Source: Xanthostigma xanthostigma
Taxonomy: Eukaryota > Arthropoda > Insecta > Raphidioptera > Raphidiidae
DNA: 64,000 nt
Direction: 5' to 3'
NCBI GenBank assembly: GCA_963575645.1
Contig: OY754466.1
Coordinates: 17,772,001-17,836,000 of the forward strand
Below the pieces are notes generated by a model. The model was not told where the DNA came from. It did no database searches and saw only the letters and a list, made by a program, of their open reading frames with translations. Below are positions 10,766 through 23,203 of the stretch, in pieces. The number at the start of each line of letters is the position of its first letter. Position 1 is the stretch's first letter. The translations under genes and the position numbers were made by a program.

Positions 10766-12378
10766 ATTAATCGTTTTTTCAACAAATCTTTAAAATTCGG
10801 TGTCTAATAATTTTAGGTTATAAGCACTGTAATTTTGTTTTCAAGGGTCGGTATACAAAACTATGCTACAACTGTGACCAATTCGTGGACGTAGTAATTT
10901 TAAACCTAACATTTCTTTCTCTCACATCAGTTAATTTAACCAGTTCAAAATAAAAATTTAAGAAGTATAAATAAACAAACGGACATTGAACACATAATTA
11001 TGTTCACGCATAGGATAATATCTACGATTCGATACAAAACTATACCAAGTCCAATGGATATTCACATATCTCAATCAAGCACTTCTTACTTGGCTAAGAT
11101 ACAGTATAACATATTACATTGAGACCAAGAAAAGTACGACTGTCGAAAGAATGTGCATAGTCTACATTTTCGCAAAATTCTCGATGGTGCGGACTGACTC
11201 TCTTTCTTAACAGACGTTCTTTACTTGGGGGCAGTATACAAGAATTTTTAAGTTACAAGTTTATTTTATACCTATAACTTTTGACATGTAGGTACTATGA
11301 CGTACTCTGACTCTGTCCCTCATCGAGTGAACAATCGACATATTATATTGAGGTAACTGCAGAGATAAATAAATAAGGTCAATCATCATACGACAGTCAT
11401 CATACGTCAGTCATGATACGACAGTCATCATACGTCAGTCATGATACGACAGTCATCATACGTCAGTCATGATACGACAGTGATACGGGGACAGATACAT
11501 TCTGAAGAATCGACATAAATGTGACTGCTAAGATAAATAAATAAATGAAGTGTGTAAATAATAGTGTACGAAATAAATAGAACTGTATGTAGTTAATAGA
11601 CAAGTGTGAATAAGTGTACTAAATAAATTTTGGTGTTCCTGTCTTGTAAATAATCTTGTCTATATGGTGATTGGTGGTAAATATTTTGTGTAGGTACATA
11701 ATTAGTGACTTTATATTCTTCGTTAATTATTCTTTTATTTTATTAGTTAGAATTTACTGTTTTGTTTCTGTTAAGTTAAAGAAGTGCTTTCTGTTTGTGT
11801 GTTTAACTGTTTTGTTAAACTTTAATTATTGTAAATAAATAATTTCCACCTCGAATTAGGACAGTTTTGTTAGAATAATAAATTCCGTCGGATGTCGTTT
11901 GCTCAGACCGTTTTATAGTTTTCGTTCGCCCCCGCGAAAACATGAATCTTGCCCGAAAACCATCCAGCGAATATCGAAAACAGACTGTACTTGATAGATT
12001 GTACAGTTCAATTTAAATTGAATCTCACATAGTTTCGTATCGAACTTCGTACAAAATTCGGTACCTCCATCTACCAACATCTCTGGTATAGTAGTATTCG
12101 TCAATGCGTTAAGCATGTAAATGATACATTTAACATTACATATAAATATCTCTACAGTGATGCATTATATGAGCACTTAATTCCTTCCATCCGGGATATG
12201 GCTAGTCTAAAACGTATTTAGAGCTAATATTGAACACGGTACTGTACGCCCTCTCTGTCACACCAAAACATTCGGGCGCGATCGCTATCTCTGTCGCATG
12301 TCCAAGATCTCGGACAAAGAACAAACGTTGACAAAGTTGAATATGTCCGTTTATCGCATCAGACACATAGAATGCTAC
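10766..12378. other. gene-free stretch with one tandem array
   Basis: No exon was recognised. It contains the 28-bp tandem array listed separately. The rest is AT-rich spacer with many AAATAAATA motifs. Confidence 0.35.
11383..11487. repeat. 28-bp tandem repeat, about 3.5 copies
   Basis: The unit is made of two related halves (CAGTCATCATACG and TCAGTCATGATACGA), repeated head to tail with almost no divergence. It could have arisen by recent slippage. Confidence 0.85.
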
Positions 12379-12602
12379 CGTTTAGAAAAGATAGTAGCGT
12401 CACTTCTGCGAACGAGTTTCGGGTAGGATGGGTCAATGTTTTTGAACATATGGGGGGGCCCTGTGAATATAATAATTTAGTAGTTCGTCGCTAGTCGAGA
12501 CCATCATCGACAGTACAGATACCGTCTGTAGTAGCCCATCACATTGCTTTGCCCACTCTTTTTACTACTGACTTCCCACCCTGCTACAATCTTTTCTAAA
12601 CG
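12379..12602. mobile_element. small TIR element (MITE)
   Basis: The left end CGTTTAGAAAAGATAGTAGC and the right end GCTACAATCTTTTCTAAACG are inverted repeats of about 20 bp with one mismatch. The 224-bp interior is non-coding. The target duplication is unclear. Confidence 0.6.
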
Positions 12603-14200
12603 ATACCTACATTTTAACTATTGCATTGTAAGTATATACATTGACGAAGGAAGGGGGGGGCTGGCGACTGCTAAGCCTCATTCAAAATAGCGTCGAGCCC
12701 CCCCCCCTCCCCATGTTAAGTTATCATGTTTACTATTTACAAAAAAAGTCGTTCTGCCGTCACTGTAATTCGATCGTTACTTGCGGTGAAAATAAATTTA
12801 TTTACACTTATGGCCATATTCATCGAACGTAAGTAGTTATTTATTCGGTTCATTTGTTTCATTCCTCCGAATAAATAGCAATAATTCAATTCACCAAGCA
12901 TAATATTATGTTTACTGCATGTATAAATCTATTCTGTCCAAATTCTCGGGTATAAATATTTATTCGCCTGAGAAACTAATAATGGCCGCCACAAAGAGCA
13001 TAATACCTAACCTATAAACGTGGAGTATTCAGTTGGTCTTGTGAATTTATGTGTGTTGTTTATTAACCTTTTGTGAAGTGTACTTATATAGTTGTAAAAC
13101 ATTTTAAAGTTAGTGGAATTTTTGTGTGCAATTGGGTTAGGATAAAGCATTATTATTTTAATGAAACTTTTATTTTGACGTATACACTAACGCCATCGGT
13201 CGTATTTCTAGGTGAACGTCACAATATTCAACAAAAATACCAAGGCGTATAGTGCAGTGTGTATTTATTCTTCAACTATTTTACCTGATAATTTGGTTGG
13301 TGAATTGAAAGTAAATTTTATTGTAACGTTTTTGTTCCAGGATTAGTAATTTCTATCTTAAATAGTGTTTGATGAATATGACCATTAAGAATGTTTCACA
13401 CAACACAGTGGCGTCGTCAAACAAAAACAATAGATATTTTAATTATAGACGCTCGACAGTCGACTACAACGCGGGTTAATTAACTTTATAATATATTATG
13501 TCAATTTTCAATCCGAGACCTTAATCTAGTCCAGAGAAATTTTATTGCGACAGACTACAAATCAATGATCCTATAAGAGTTACGTTTTTTTCTTTTGAGG
13601 TACGAAATCGTAAAAATTACAATAAATCCGTCTTAAATGTTTTTGCTTTTTGACCATCGCTATCGTTGTGTTAACGCATCTCCCTTTCTAGTGATTTGTA
13701 TTAATTAACAGGGAGCATGCCCAGTTAAGTGGACTTAACACATGATATCATCGTCGCATCTGCGCAATGCACGCACCCGCCAGTGTTTTGTTTGTCGCAT
13801 TGTAACCATATTATAAATTATTGTACTTTATGTACATAATTACGCTGCCCAGTTGGAACGCTGCTTCATAGAAAAAAAATAAAAGCATTTTTTAAAGATA
13901 AGATTGAAATGTAGGTAGGTACAAAAAAAGAAAAAAATATTTTTTTAATAATTTAGGTTCATAATTATAAAAGCATGGACCTTGACTAGTGAAGTATCGC
14001 ATCGAGTTTATATAGTCCACGCTTTCATAATTATGAATACTTTTCGCTTTTAGTAGGTAGGTACCTACTTTTCAATAAAAACTTACCTTTAAAACGTTTT
14101 TTACAAATATTTTATTTTTTTTAGTTTTTAGCTTTTAAATTTTTTTACAAAAAACGATAATTTAATACTATAATTAAGAATAAATTAAAAAAATTACATT
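12603..14200. other. gene-free stretch
   Basis: It contains a G-run/C-run pair at about 12650-12712 and an imperfect hairpin at 13958-14037 (TTCATAATTAT with ATAATTATGAA at the ends). No exon or RNA gene is supportable. Confidence 0.35.
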
Positions 14201-14201
14201 T

Positions 14202-14273
14202 GCCCAGCGTGGGACTTGAATCCACGACCCTGTGATTATGAGTCTCATGTTCTACCGACTGAGCTATATAGGC
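14202..14273 (-). pseudogene. degenerate tRNA-like sequence (tRNA-Lys backbone, CAT in anticodon position)
   Basis: Reading the minus strand from 14273, it shows an A box (TAGCTCAGTCGGT), an anticodon-like loop CTCATAA and a B-box-like GGATTCAAGTC. The body resembles eukaryotic tRNA-Lys(CTT). The anticodon position reads CAT. The D stem, the anticodon stem (one mismatch) and the acceptor stem (two mismatches) are broken, so this is a tRNA pseudogene or the head of a tRNA-derived SINE rather than a working tRNA. Confidence 0.6.
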
Positions 14274-14379
14274 GGGTTTCCCATATAACTCAATATTACT
14301 ATACGCCAGTTTCAAATCCCTTCATTAACTTAAAAAAACATTAATTTGTTAAAATTCAATGATTACTTAATTCTAACAA

Positions 14380-14530
14380 AATCGTTTTAGTGTATTGTTA
14401 TCGGAACTACACGTGTATGCAAAATTTCAATGCAATCGCATAATCGGAAGTGCGTCATAATGGACTTGCAAGTTTTTGTAGCAAACAGACAGACAGACAA
14501 AGCAAGTTAAATAAAAAACTTATAATAAAT
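14380..14530 (+). repeat. dispersed-repeat tail with GACA run
   Basis: It contains CAAAATTTCAATGCAATCG, then a CAGACAGACAGACA run and AAGTTAAATAAAAAACTT. This layout is seen at the 3' side of many arthropod SINE-like and MITE repeats. The boundaries are not defined. Confidence 0.4.
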
Positions 14531-15402
14531 TTGAGATTATATATAGGAACTACATAGGACAGTAATAAGACGGGGAAAAATTCCCTCCTCAGCACAAAAA
14601 AGTAGAAGTTACTGTCTGTGGAATATTAATAACTAACACTAACAAAAAAATGACAATAATTTTCGATTCCAAACACCGGTTTCTGGTACGCTCAAAGTTG
14701 AATTGGCGTTGAGAATCAATGCTACTTCAGAAATAGATTTTCTTAAATATATTTTGAAAGTTAGCGTTGATAAACGTGCCATCTAATTCAATAAAAAATT
14801 ATTACATTCTCAGCCGAGGTCACATAATTAAAAATATTTTTCACGGTAATTATAAAAAAAACGTCTTAGTACGGTTTTCCACAACAAAAATGCATTATAT
14901 TGCGACTAAACAAGTAATGGTCGCAGGGAAATGTCGCAATCTTTTGAATGAAATGATTATTTTTAATTATATAACCGACAGCGGAATTACAATAAACTAG
15001 AAGTAACTAATTATTTTTAAATCCTCATTCCAAATGTTGTTCAATGCACCACACAACAATTTATATTACAGAAATTATTCGGTTACTAATTTGAAAGCAA
15101 TTCATCGGTTTCATCTATCCGTTATAAGTTTAAAAAAAATTGTAAGCCTGCTGCGTTAATTATAAAATTACTTTGTATCTTCTTTTGGAGTAGTACCAAC
15201 TATTAAATTATTATTATTTAAAAGCTGTTTTATTACCTACCATTATTTTATTATGAAACAAACAGACCAGAATTTATTTGATGAAGCACTACATAGATGA
15301 ATAAACTTCATTTTATCATAATTAGTGCAAAGCCGAGTCTATTCGGTACCTGGTAGATGATGATAGGGAGGGTAAGGGATGGCATCGGTAATCAATAGGA
15401 AT
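14531..15402. other. non-coding stretch
   Basis: No gene or repeat with defined ends was recognised. Confidence 0.3.
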
Positions 15403-15558
15403 GTTCCAAGCAGTCAGAGAACGGTAACAGAACCATCACCGTCTTGCAGACTAGTTAAAACGAAACTGTTTATATCGATTTTTGAGCTAGTTCGCAAGAT
15501 AGTCTTGCACAGTAACCTGATTATGGCGGTTCTGTTACCGTTCTCTGCTGCTTGGAAC
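15403..15558. mobile_element. palindromic MITE, GTTCCAA family (copy 1)
   Basis: The 5' end GTTCCAAGCAGTCAGAGAAC and the 3' end GTTCTCTGCTGCTTGGAAC are inverted, and the arms continue with CGGTAACAGAACC. Inside are AAAACGAAACTGTTT and ATCGATTTT, shared with copies at 19629-19784 and 24011-24222. No coding capacity. Confidence 0.7.
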
Positions 15559-15769
15559 AAACCTATTGTTTCGCAAACATATGTTTTACAATCCATGTTC
15601 TTGTAACATCGTCTCACTATAAGCTTTTGAATGAGTTTAATTGAATCGATCATTTGAATAATGACAATATAAGATTGCTACTTGCTAGTGGATCATATTA
15701 TGTAGAATTATGTATTTTGTTAAATAATATCGACACTTTACAAACATCGATTACCGGATCATCCAAGTT

Positions 15770-16196
15770 TTTTAGCATCGATGGTTAGATACGATATATT
15801 CGATGTTAACATCGATGTCATCTTTCTCTTTCGATGTTCATTCGTAATTTTTGACATCGATGGTTAGCTGCAAATTTCAATAATTCGATGTTTTTACATC
15901 GATGATTACTTGCGATCATTCGATGTTTTTGACATCGATGGTTAATTGCAATCATTCAATGTTTTTGACATCGATGGTTACTTGCGATCATTCGATGTTT
16001 TTGATATCGATGGTTTCTTGCGATCATTCGATGTTTTTGACATCAATGGTTAGTTAATTGCAATCATTCGATATTTTGGACATCGATGGTTACTTGCGAT
16101 CATTCGATGCTTTTTGCATCGATAGTTGATTGCGATCACTCGATGTTTTGGACATCGATGGTTAGTTGCGATCATTCGATGTTTTTCTTTCGATAT
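15770..16196. repeat. 36-bp tandem repeat (minisatellite), about 11 copies
   Basis: Each unit contains GACATCGATGGTTACTTGCG followed by ATCATTCGATGTTTTT. The copies differ by a few substitutions and small indels. Every unit carries a CATCGATG palindrome plus a second CGATG, so transcripts could fold into serial stem-loops. The array decays at its left edge. Confidence 0.9.
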
Positions 16197-16655
16197 TCAA
16201 CCCTAGACAGGGTCAACTTAGTTAGGTTAGGACTTTTTATTATCGATTCTATTCGAAAACGTAACTTAGTCTTTTTATCGCGCTTAAAACGTAACGCAAT
16301 CCGAGATGACGAACGAATGTACGTCGTTTATTGGTTCACGTTATAATGCGATGTCGTGATTATCTGGACTGCTCGAATCAGACTACGTTTGTGATATTTT
16401 CTTTCGCCCAATCTGTATGCTAAACTGCATCTTAGTCAAGTGAGAATGGCTGGATGAAACGTGAATTCTAATTCAGCGGGAGGCTTGCTTAGTGATTATG
16501 TATTACCATGAGGTTTATTAGATTAGATTCAAACCACCTGCGGGCCAAGATGCAGGCGGGTATAAAGACGAGTCGAATAATATTGAGTAGGTATATTATA
16601 TGTGTGGCCTTTTGTATATATATAAAATTATTGTACCACTGATTATATACATATA

Positions 16656-17423
16656 CAGTGTGTCCCCGGATTGAGTTCACAATAACTGAGATTGACCAAA
16701 AATTTTCGAATTGGAATTTCATATTTTGGGATTCCGCCCTGCTTGGTCTGAAACTTATTTTTAGTTTACTTTCGATTTTTTTTAAATGAAGTGGGCCTTT
16801 ACAGTTGAGCAAAACCTTTTTTCGGGTAAAGCACCTTTCCGTTCATAGTCAGCAAAAGTGTCACTAAGAAAAATTGTTCACAATGAAAAATTATGGCGTT
16901 ATGCAGATTTTCAGAATGATTGGTCTACTTTGATAAAATCCGTTTTTGTTTTGTTTTTGTTTGAAAAACAATCGCGTGGAGGAAGCCAAATAGAGTAATT
17001 GGAGTTTAATTTATTTTTTTGATAAACTGTAAAAATTTGAATTTTAATTTGAACATTTCTAATCACCCTGTTTTCTCATCTAAGATTTATCATGTAATCG
17101 TTAATAATAAATATTTTTCTCCTATTTTCTATTTCTATTATCAAAGTAGGCCGATCATTCTGAAAATTTGCATAACGCCATAATTTTTCATTGTGAACAA
17201 CTTTTCTTAGTGACACTTTTGCGTACTATGAACGGAAAAGGTACTTTACCTGAAACGAAAAGAGGTTTTGCTCAACTGTAAAGGATTACTTGATTTAAAA
17301 AAACCGAAATTAAACTAAAAATAAGTTTCAGACCAAGCAGGGCGGAATCCCAAAATATGAAATTCCAATTCGAAATTTTTTGGTCAATCTCACCTATTGC
17401 GAACTCAATCCGGGGACACACTG
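16656..17423. mobile_element. Tc1/mariner-type foldback MITE with about 280-bp inverted repeats
   Basis: The ends are CAGTGTGTCCCCGGATTGAG and its complement, flanked by TA at 16654-16655 and 17424-17425. The arms (16656-16935 and 17143-17423) are imperfect inverted copies over their whole length, sharing for example GACCAAGCAGGGCGGAATCC and GCGTTATGCA. The 200-bp centre is unpaired and AT-rich. No transposase is present. Confidence 0.85.
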
Positions 17424-19628
17424 TATATATTGACTGATGGACGATGGTGGATGATTATCATCTGACTTCCAGGTGGTCGAATGCTAACGCATGAATAAGG
17501 TTCCTTGTTTTAAATTTAATTTATTTATGATCCTCGATCTATATAAACGAAGAACATTTTAAAGGTAGCTAACCAATTTGAACTATTTAGGATATATAAA
17601 AATCGAAAAGAAGGTTTATTTTAACGAAGGTACAAAACATAAGTGCAGTTATTATGTACGAGTTGTGACAGTATTGAAAAAACGAACAGCGAGTATTAAC
17701 AGTCACAAAAGTCATAACAGCATTACGTTCGAGATTAACCAAAATTATTACACTATGTCGCTTACTATTAATAAGTGGTATTTAAATGAAGCCAGAAAAA
17801 ACAAAAATGTGCGTCGCTTGTAAATTGTAATGCAAAAAAAAGTAAAAAACAAACGTTCAGAATTTGCACTCTCCCGCGATCTTATTTTTGAACTTAGAGA
17901 GTTGTAATATAAATCGAACATAAGAAATGTTATTCTTTTGTCTTGTTTATGTAAAACATGAATCTGCATAAACAGTTTTTAAGTCCACGCCCTCTTCGGC
18001 GCAATCGTATGAAAACAAACGACAATAACTAGAAACGTTATGCATAAAGTGGGGTTAGGTTCGCTGCAATGCAACACCTGCCGAAACCGTTATAAGTTTC
18101 TAACAACCCTCGGTCTGCAAAATCTACCGACAATAAATATACTCGAGGGGGTAGGAAAGTCACAGCCTACTAACCTCCCTTTTAAATGCACACAAATATA
18201 TACTGTGTGTCCAATACGTTTTTAAAGGCCAAAGACACTAATATTTTGTTACTTTTTTTATCTACATAGAACATTTTTCAGACATTTAAGAATAAATTTT
18301 GTTAATTTTTTTAACAAGGTTTTTCAGAGACAAGAAAATTTTGTGTTGTCGAAACTATGTATGCTATCGATGGGAAAAAAATTATAAACGCTCGTCAACA
18401 GAGATTTCAAGGGTCTTATACGAGATTTGACTCTGACTAAGTGACTACGTGAAGCTAATAAAAAAAACTTGAAAAATGTACCTACCTACAATGAATAAGA
18501 TAAAAAAGAGTATTATTTTTTTAGTTTTTTAAACGTTTTCATTTTAACTATCAACTGCTAGGATTATCTAAATATCAATTCACGTTTTTTTATTCATTGC
18601 TGTTTTTAATAATACTTTCACCAGTTTCTCAGGTCAGAACCTGGGAACTGAATATTTACAATAGTGAATAGACGAACCATCGAAACGCAAAGGAATATCT
18701 ACGATACCGGCCGTTTTATATTTTAAATAAGAACTGATTAATTGCACTTTTGTTAATAAATAACATGCAAATTTCTAGAAAATTGAGATTAGAAATTCAA
18801 TTACTTCGTACGTGTGAAGACTGAACAGTTTTAGTTCGAAAATTATTGTGTACCTACTATTTGATAAAAACACTATCTTGTATATTGACATTCAATTGTT
18901 AACAGATGAATAACATGGCAAATAGAAACAGTTTTCTGATAACATCGCATATAGACGAATGAATGGACTATTTGTTCCGTTTCTTACAAAAAAATATAAA
19001 ATGTAAAGAACAGTTCACATTTTGTTACGTAATTTATTGGAAATTTACACTTGAAGTTATTGAAAATCTATATAATATCGTCGTTGGTTCTGTAATAGAT
19101 ACCTCTTAATATGTGCAAAAAGTAAAATTTGCAGGAAAGGCCAAAAAGTGGTTATTTCAGCAATGGGTGGTAAGAACTAGCAATTTCAGAGGTATATTAC
19201 TAATTCATACTTATCTTCACTATACATGTTTAATTAAGACGAAGTATTTTCTTAAAAAATATTGAACGTTAATTTCGGATTTATTGGCACATGGGAGGAA
19301 TTATTTGATACAACTTTTCACATAAGAGTTACTTCCCCTTGTTGGTTACTGTAAAATTAATTTGGAGGTATTAGTAATGTATAGAGCTCCGTTCCCTGAA
19401 TCTTTTCATTTCGAAAACGTAAAATCTGCCAATTATTATTACAGAACCAACGACGATATATAAAATTCCCGTGTCACAATTTTGGCCGCGCTAATCTTCG
19501 AAACCACTGAACAGATTTTAATGAAATTTTGTAAATGTGCCGCTTGGTGCAACTTACGCCATAGGATAAAAAAAATATTTTTGAAAAAAACTTTGTTGAA
19601 AAGATGTAAAAATGAATATAAAAGCTAT
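17424..19628. other. gene-free stretch
   Basis: AT-rich DNA with short, unsupported open frames. I recognise no conserved domain, tRNA or element terminus. Confidence 0.3.
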
Positions 19629-19784
19629 GTTCCGACCTCTCTGCGATAGGTAATACTATGTTCACAGTCATGCGCAGTAGCTAAAACGAAACTATTTTGT
19701 ATCGATTTTGTGCGCATGCGTCGACTTTGTACCGTTTTGTGGCTTACAGGACAGTCCTAGAACCGTTCTGATCTCGGTTGGAAC
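19629..19784. mobile_element. palindromic MITE, GTTCCAA family (copy 2)
   Basis: It starts GTTCCGACCTCTCTGCGA and ends CTCGGTTGGAAC. Inside are CAGTCATGCGCAGTAGCTAA and GCGCATGCGTCGAC, nearly identical to parts of the copy at 24011-24222. Confidence 0.65.
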
Positions 19785-19934
19785 ACGTTTTAACTATTGC
19801 GCACGACTTAATTGTTTAAAAATTTATACATAAAACTTGTTGCCATGTTTTTGTCTTATGTACCTACCTTAACTTTTGTTAATTGCTATGGTTAGTATTT
19901 ACTGTTTATTTTCATAATTATTGTTTTGAAAATT

Positions 19935-20035
19935 TTTTATTGTACTTGAAAAAGTCTAAATCTATAGACGAAACGTCGTACATTAATAAATATAATTTTT
20001 TTGTCCACAATCCTGCGATTTTTCTTATTAATTAT
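19935..20035 (+). repeat. Penelope-like 3' tail with degenerate hammerhead-like hairpin
   Basis: A hairpin (AGTCTA...TAGAC) is followed directly by GAAACGTCG, then by ACATTAATAAATATAA and TCCTGCGATTTTTCTT. The same downstream text recurs at 28128-28186. The CTGANGA half of a hammerhead core is degraded to CTTGAAAAA. Confidence 0.45.
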
Positions 20036-20119
20036 TTTAAATGCTACCAAGGGTTTGCCCCCTGATATCTGCCACTAAACTTTGGACTAGGTTTTTTGGA
20101 AATAGAAAATTTATTGTGA

Positions 20120-20360
20120 TTACTCTATACTGGGCAACCACTCTATGGTTTCTCCTAAAATAAAAAAAAACACGTTAGGGCGCATCTTTTCTAAGCATGC
20201 GCCAATTTTCCGCAAAAACAATAAGACTTTCCTATTAGTATTTACATGTTAAACATCCTACCAAAATTTGATATCGAACCACTTGATCTTTTGACCTGTA
20301 TCGCACTCACAGACAAACGGACTCAGGGGTTTTAAAACGGAAAATATTGTGAAATTTTGA
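20120..20360 (+). repeat. diverged copy of the GCATGCGCC repeat family
   Basis: GCATGCGCCAATTTTCC, the phrase CCAAAATTTG and a CAGACAAACGGAC motif match the order seen in the arms of the giant inverted repeat (21724-25882). It is a truncated solo copy. Confidence 0.5.
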
Positions 20361-20981
20361 CCTAAATTCGTGCTTACCCTGAATGGTAAAACGCGGGACG
20401 GCTCCAATGTCCAGTTAGATCTCGGAAAAGACGGGAAAAAATAGTCATGACAAAAAAAATCATCTCAACGATATCGGATATTCCGGTCTATAGAGATTAG
20501 AGCTAGACACCTCGAGACTGAGAGATGATGAGTTTGATTATGACAGTGCATTTGATTGATTGTGTTCATATATTTGAAAACATCGACACATAATAAATGT
20601 GTCTGATTGTGGCGTCAGAGCGACGCGATTATGTAAAATTGTATGGCAGCAGGTGTGACCGCGCATTATATCAAACCTCTATGTCCATTCTACAAACGCA
20701 TGCACCGTGCATTTTAAAAGATACGGCTAATCTGCATGAACATGTGAGATTTTAACTTTTCGTTTATCGATAGACATATTAATTGATTGAGTACCCGAGT
20801 AATGTTGGTTAGATAAAGTTTAAATTACAAACGCTCGACAACAGATGTCGTAAGAATGTGATGATTCTATTGGATACAGTCGGACTTATGTATTTTCAAC
20901 ACCATCTATTTTCAATCGAAACGAAGAAGGAACATAATATGTCGTAGTCACATAGTGGAATTTTGTTTTTAAAAGATCAAA

Positions 20982-21618
20982 TCAGGTAGATGACGTCCTC
21001 CATTCTCTGGCGTTTGTCATGACTCTTGCCAGAATATCAGGTGTTATTCTGGTAATTTCTTCCTGGATGTTAGTTTTCAAATCTTGTAAGGTTCTTGGAC
21101 GGTTCACATAAACACAGGATTTCACAAAACCCCTCAGAAAAAAAAGGTTTGCATTCCGGGAGTGCCAGCGGAAGTGAAAACTTGAATATTAAGATCAAAA
21201 TGGTTTGTATCATAGATAGCATTTTTTTATGTACGATGTCTAACGTTGTATAAATAAAAGTTTCCGTCTTACACACACGTGACCGATCAGGACACGTGAC
21301 CTGACGGCGAGTTTAAGATTTTTTACCCATTACAAAAAAAGTGTTCAACGCCGCTAAAGAAGTTTTCACTTCAAAAAATCACAAGGGAACAAATCGGGCA
21401 GAACGCCGTGGTGATCGCAACATTGAAGCTCTCACTGCCTCAATGTTCTCAGGTGGTCTAATGGGACGAGCGACTCCAGTTCTTCGTCTTGTCGCACTTG
21501 CAGTTTGTCTGAACGTAGTGACCCACATAACAACAATTGATTCCGAAAAGCACGTTGGGTTGCGATCACAGAACATCCGTTCAAAAGTAGACCTCAACGG
21601 CAAACGCACGCTCCTCAT
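20982..21618 (-). pseudogene. mariner-like transposase pseudogene (internally deleted)
   Basis: On the minus strand, 21618-21379 encodes a helix-turn-helix region typical of insect mariner-like/DUF4817 transposases (VMWVTTFRQT, SATRRRTG, RPPENIEAVRASML then SPRRSAR). Further along, 21120-20982 encodes the family's C-terminal end (VYVNRPRTLQDLKTNI, then ITPDILARVM) up to a TGA. The catalytic DDE core between them is missing and the join is out of register, so this is a dead, deleted copy. The plus-strand open frame over the same bases is a shadow of it. Confidence 0.8.
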
Positions 21619-21723
21619 TATTCCAACGCATGATGGCGACTGAACAGTGAACTGTGTCGGGACAAAACTTTATAGTTCTGACTAGCACTCCGCTACATTA
21701 ACCGACTAAATGGCGCGCATTTT

Positions 21724-23203
21724 AAAAAAACCGGTCAAGTGTGAGTCGGACTCGCACACGAAGGGTTCCGTACACTATGTACTTTTTAAATACTTTTGTA
21801 AAAGAAACAAGAGAGGCGCTATAACAATATGTAACCAGTGGGAGTATGCAAGTAGTTCAAGAATTTCAAGGCGTGAAATTTTACAATAATACACCCCGGC
21901 GTTTTTATATTATAAACACTTTTTTTACAAAAATTTCTTGTAGAATAAAATAATATAAAGTTTTGATAAATATACCATTATATCAAATAACAACGTTATG
22001 GCAAATATCTCTGTTGCGCATACGCCGATTTCCCCAAAAAAAAAAAAATATACAAAACTTTAGAATATTAAACCATTATGAAAAATATACCATTATTATA
22101 TAAAAACAATGTTATAGCACATATCTCTTCTGCGCATGCGCCGCCTTTCCCCCTAAAACTTTTTACAAAACTTTCTTTTAAACCATTATGAAATATATAC
22201 TATTATTATATAAAACAACTTTATTGCATATATTTCTTTTGCGCATGCGCCAATTTTTCCCAAAAAATTTACAAAACTTTTGTAAACATAGATAGAATAA
22301 TAAACCGTTATGAAAAGTATGCCGTTATTATATAAAAACCAGCCTTATAGTATATATTTCTTCTACGCATGCGCCGATTTTTTTCAAAAATTTATTTTAC
22401 AAAACTCCTGTAAAACAAAATAATAAGCCGTTATGAAAAGTATACTATTATCTTATAAAAACAACATTATAATATATATTTCTTTTGCGCTTGCGCCGAC
22501 GTCTCTCAAAAACAATAGGCCTCTTCATATTTGCATATCAAATATCCTCCCAAAATTTGGTTTCATTCCGCTCATCCATGGTGTTGGAATGGTAAAAAAT
22601 GTCAAAAATGACGTTTGCATCTGTCAAAGCAATATGTTCTAATAATTAAAATTAGTTATTCAAATCGTTAACTCAGAAGGCGTTGCATTAATGTCAAAAG
22701 ATTTGAAATGACATTCGTTTTTGAACAAATGCAATCTTTTTTTTAAGACAAAACATACGCAATTTTTAAATTCCCATAGTACAGTATGCAACAAACGAAG
22801 ACAGACGATCCCCGTGTATGCTATGGATTAGACAAAATTGAATTTATACATTTTATTTCTATATAAAGCTGTATAAAAAAAGTGTTTCGACGAATTCTGT
22901 TATACAAAATCTATGTAAAATTTTCTGCTCTTTCGTTTAAGACAGGTCTCGAAACGATCTGATTTAAATTGAGCGACTTATAAGCAAAAAACTGAATTTG
23001 CTCCTCTTTGGGGAGTTTTGGGGGTTTTTTAATTATTTGTTGTTCTAGCGGCAATAGAAATACATACTCTGTAAAAATTTCAACTCTCTACCTATTACGG
23101 TTCTTGAGATACAGCCCGCTGACAGACAGACGGACAGACAGACGGACAGCGGAGGCTTAGTAATAGGGTCCCGTTTGACCTTCGGGTACGGAACCCTAAA
23201 AAG
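21724..23203 (+). mobile_element. left arm of 4.2-kb inverted repeat: copy of the AACCGGTCAAGTG element
   Basis: It begins AACCGGTCAAGTGTGAGTCG and ends GGGTACGGAACCCTAAAAA. Between the ends lie about five tandem subrepeats of 110-124 bp, each with a GCGCATGCGCC-like site (near 22017, 22131, 22239, 22363, 22486), then a unique part with a CAGACAGACGGACAG run. These terminal motifs are widespread in insect repeats. There is no coding potential; the 69-residue frame at 22433-22642 is mirrored in the other arm and only reflects repeat sequence. Confidence 0.8.

Noticed and set aside
14202..14273. Functional tRNA-Met(CAT)
   Set aside because: Acceptor, D and anticodon stems have mismatches and the B box is altered, so a working tRNA is unlikely.
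15725..16196. CRISPR-like array of regular repeats
   Set aside because: The units are contiguous 36-bp tandem copies with no unique spacers, in a eukaryotic genome.
21341..21643. 100-residue plus-strand open frame
   Set aside because: The minus strand of the same bases encodes a recognisable transposase helix-turn-helix; the plus frame is a shadow.
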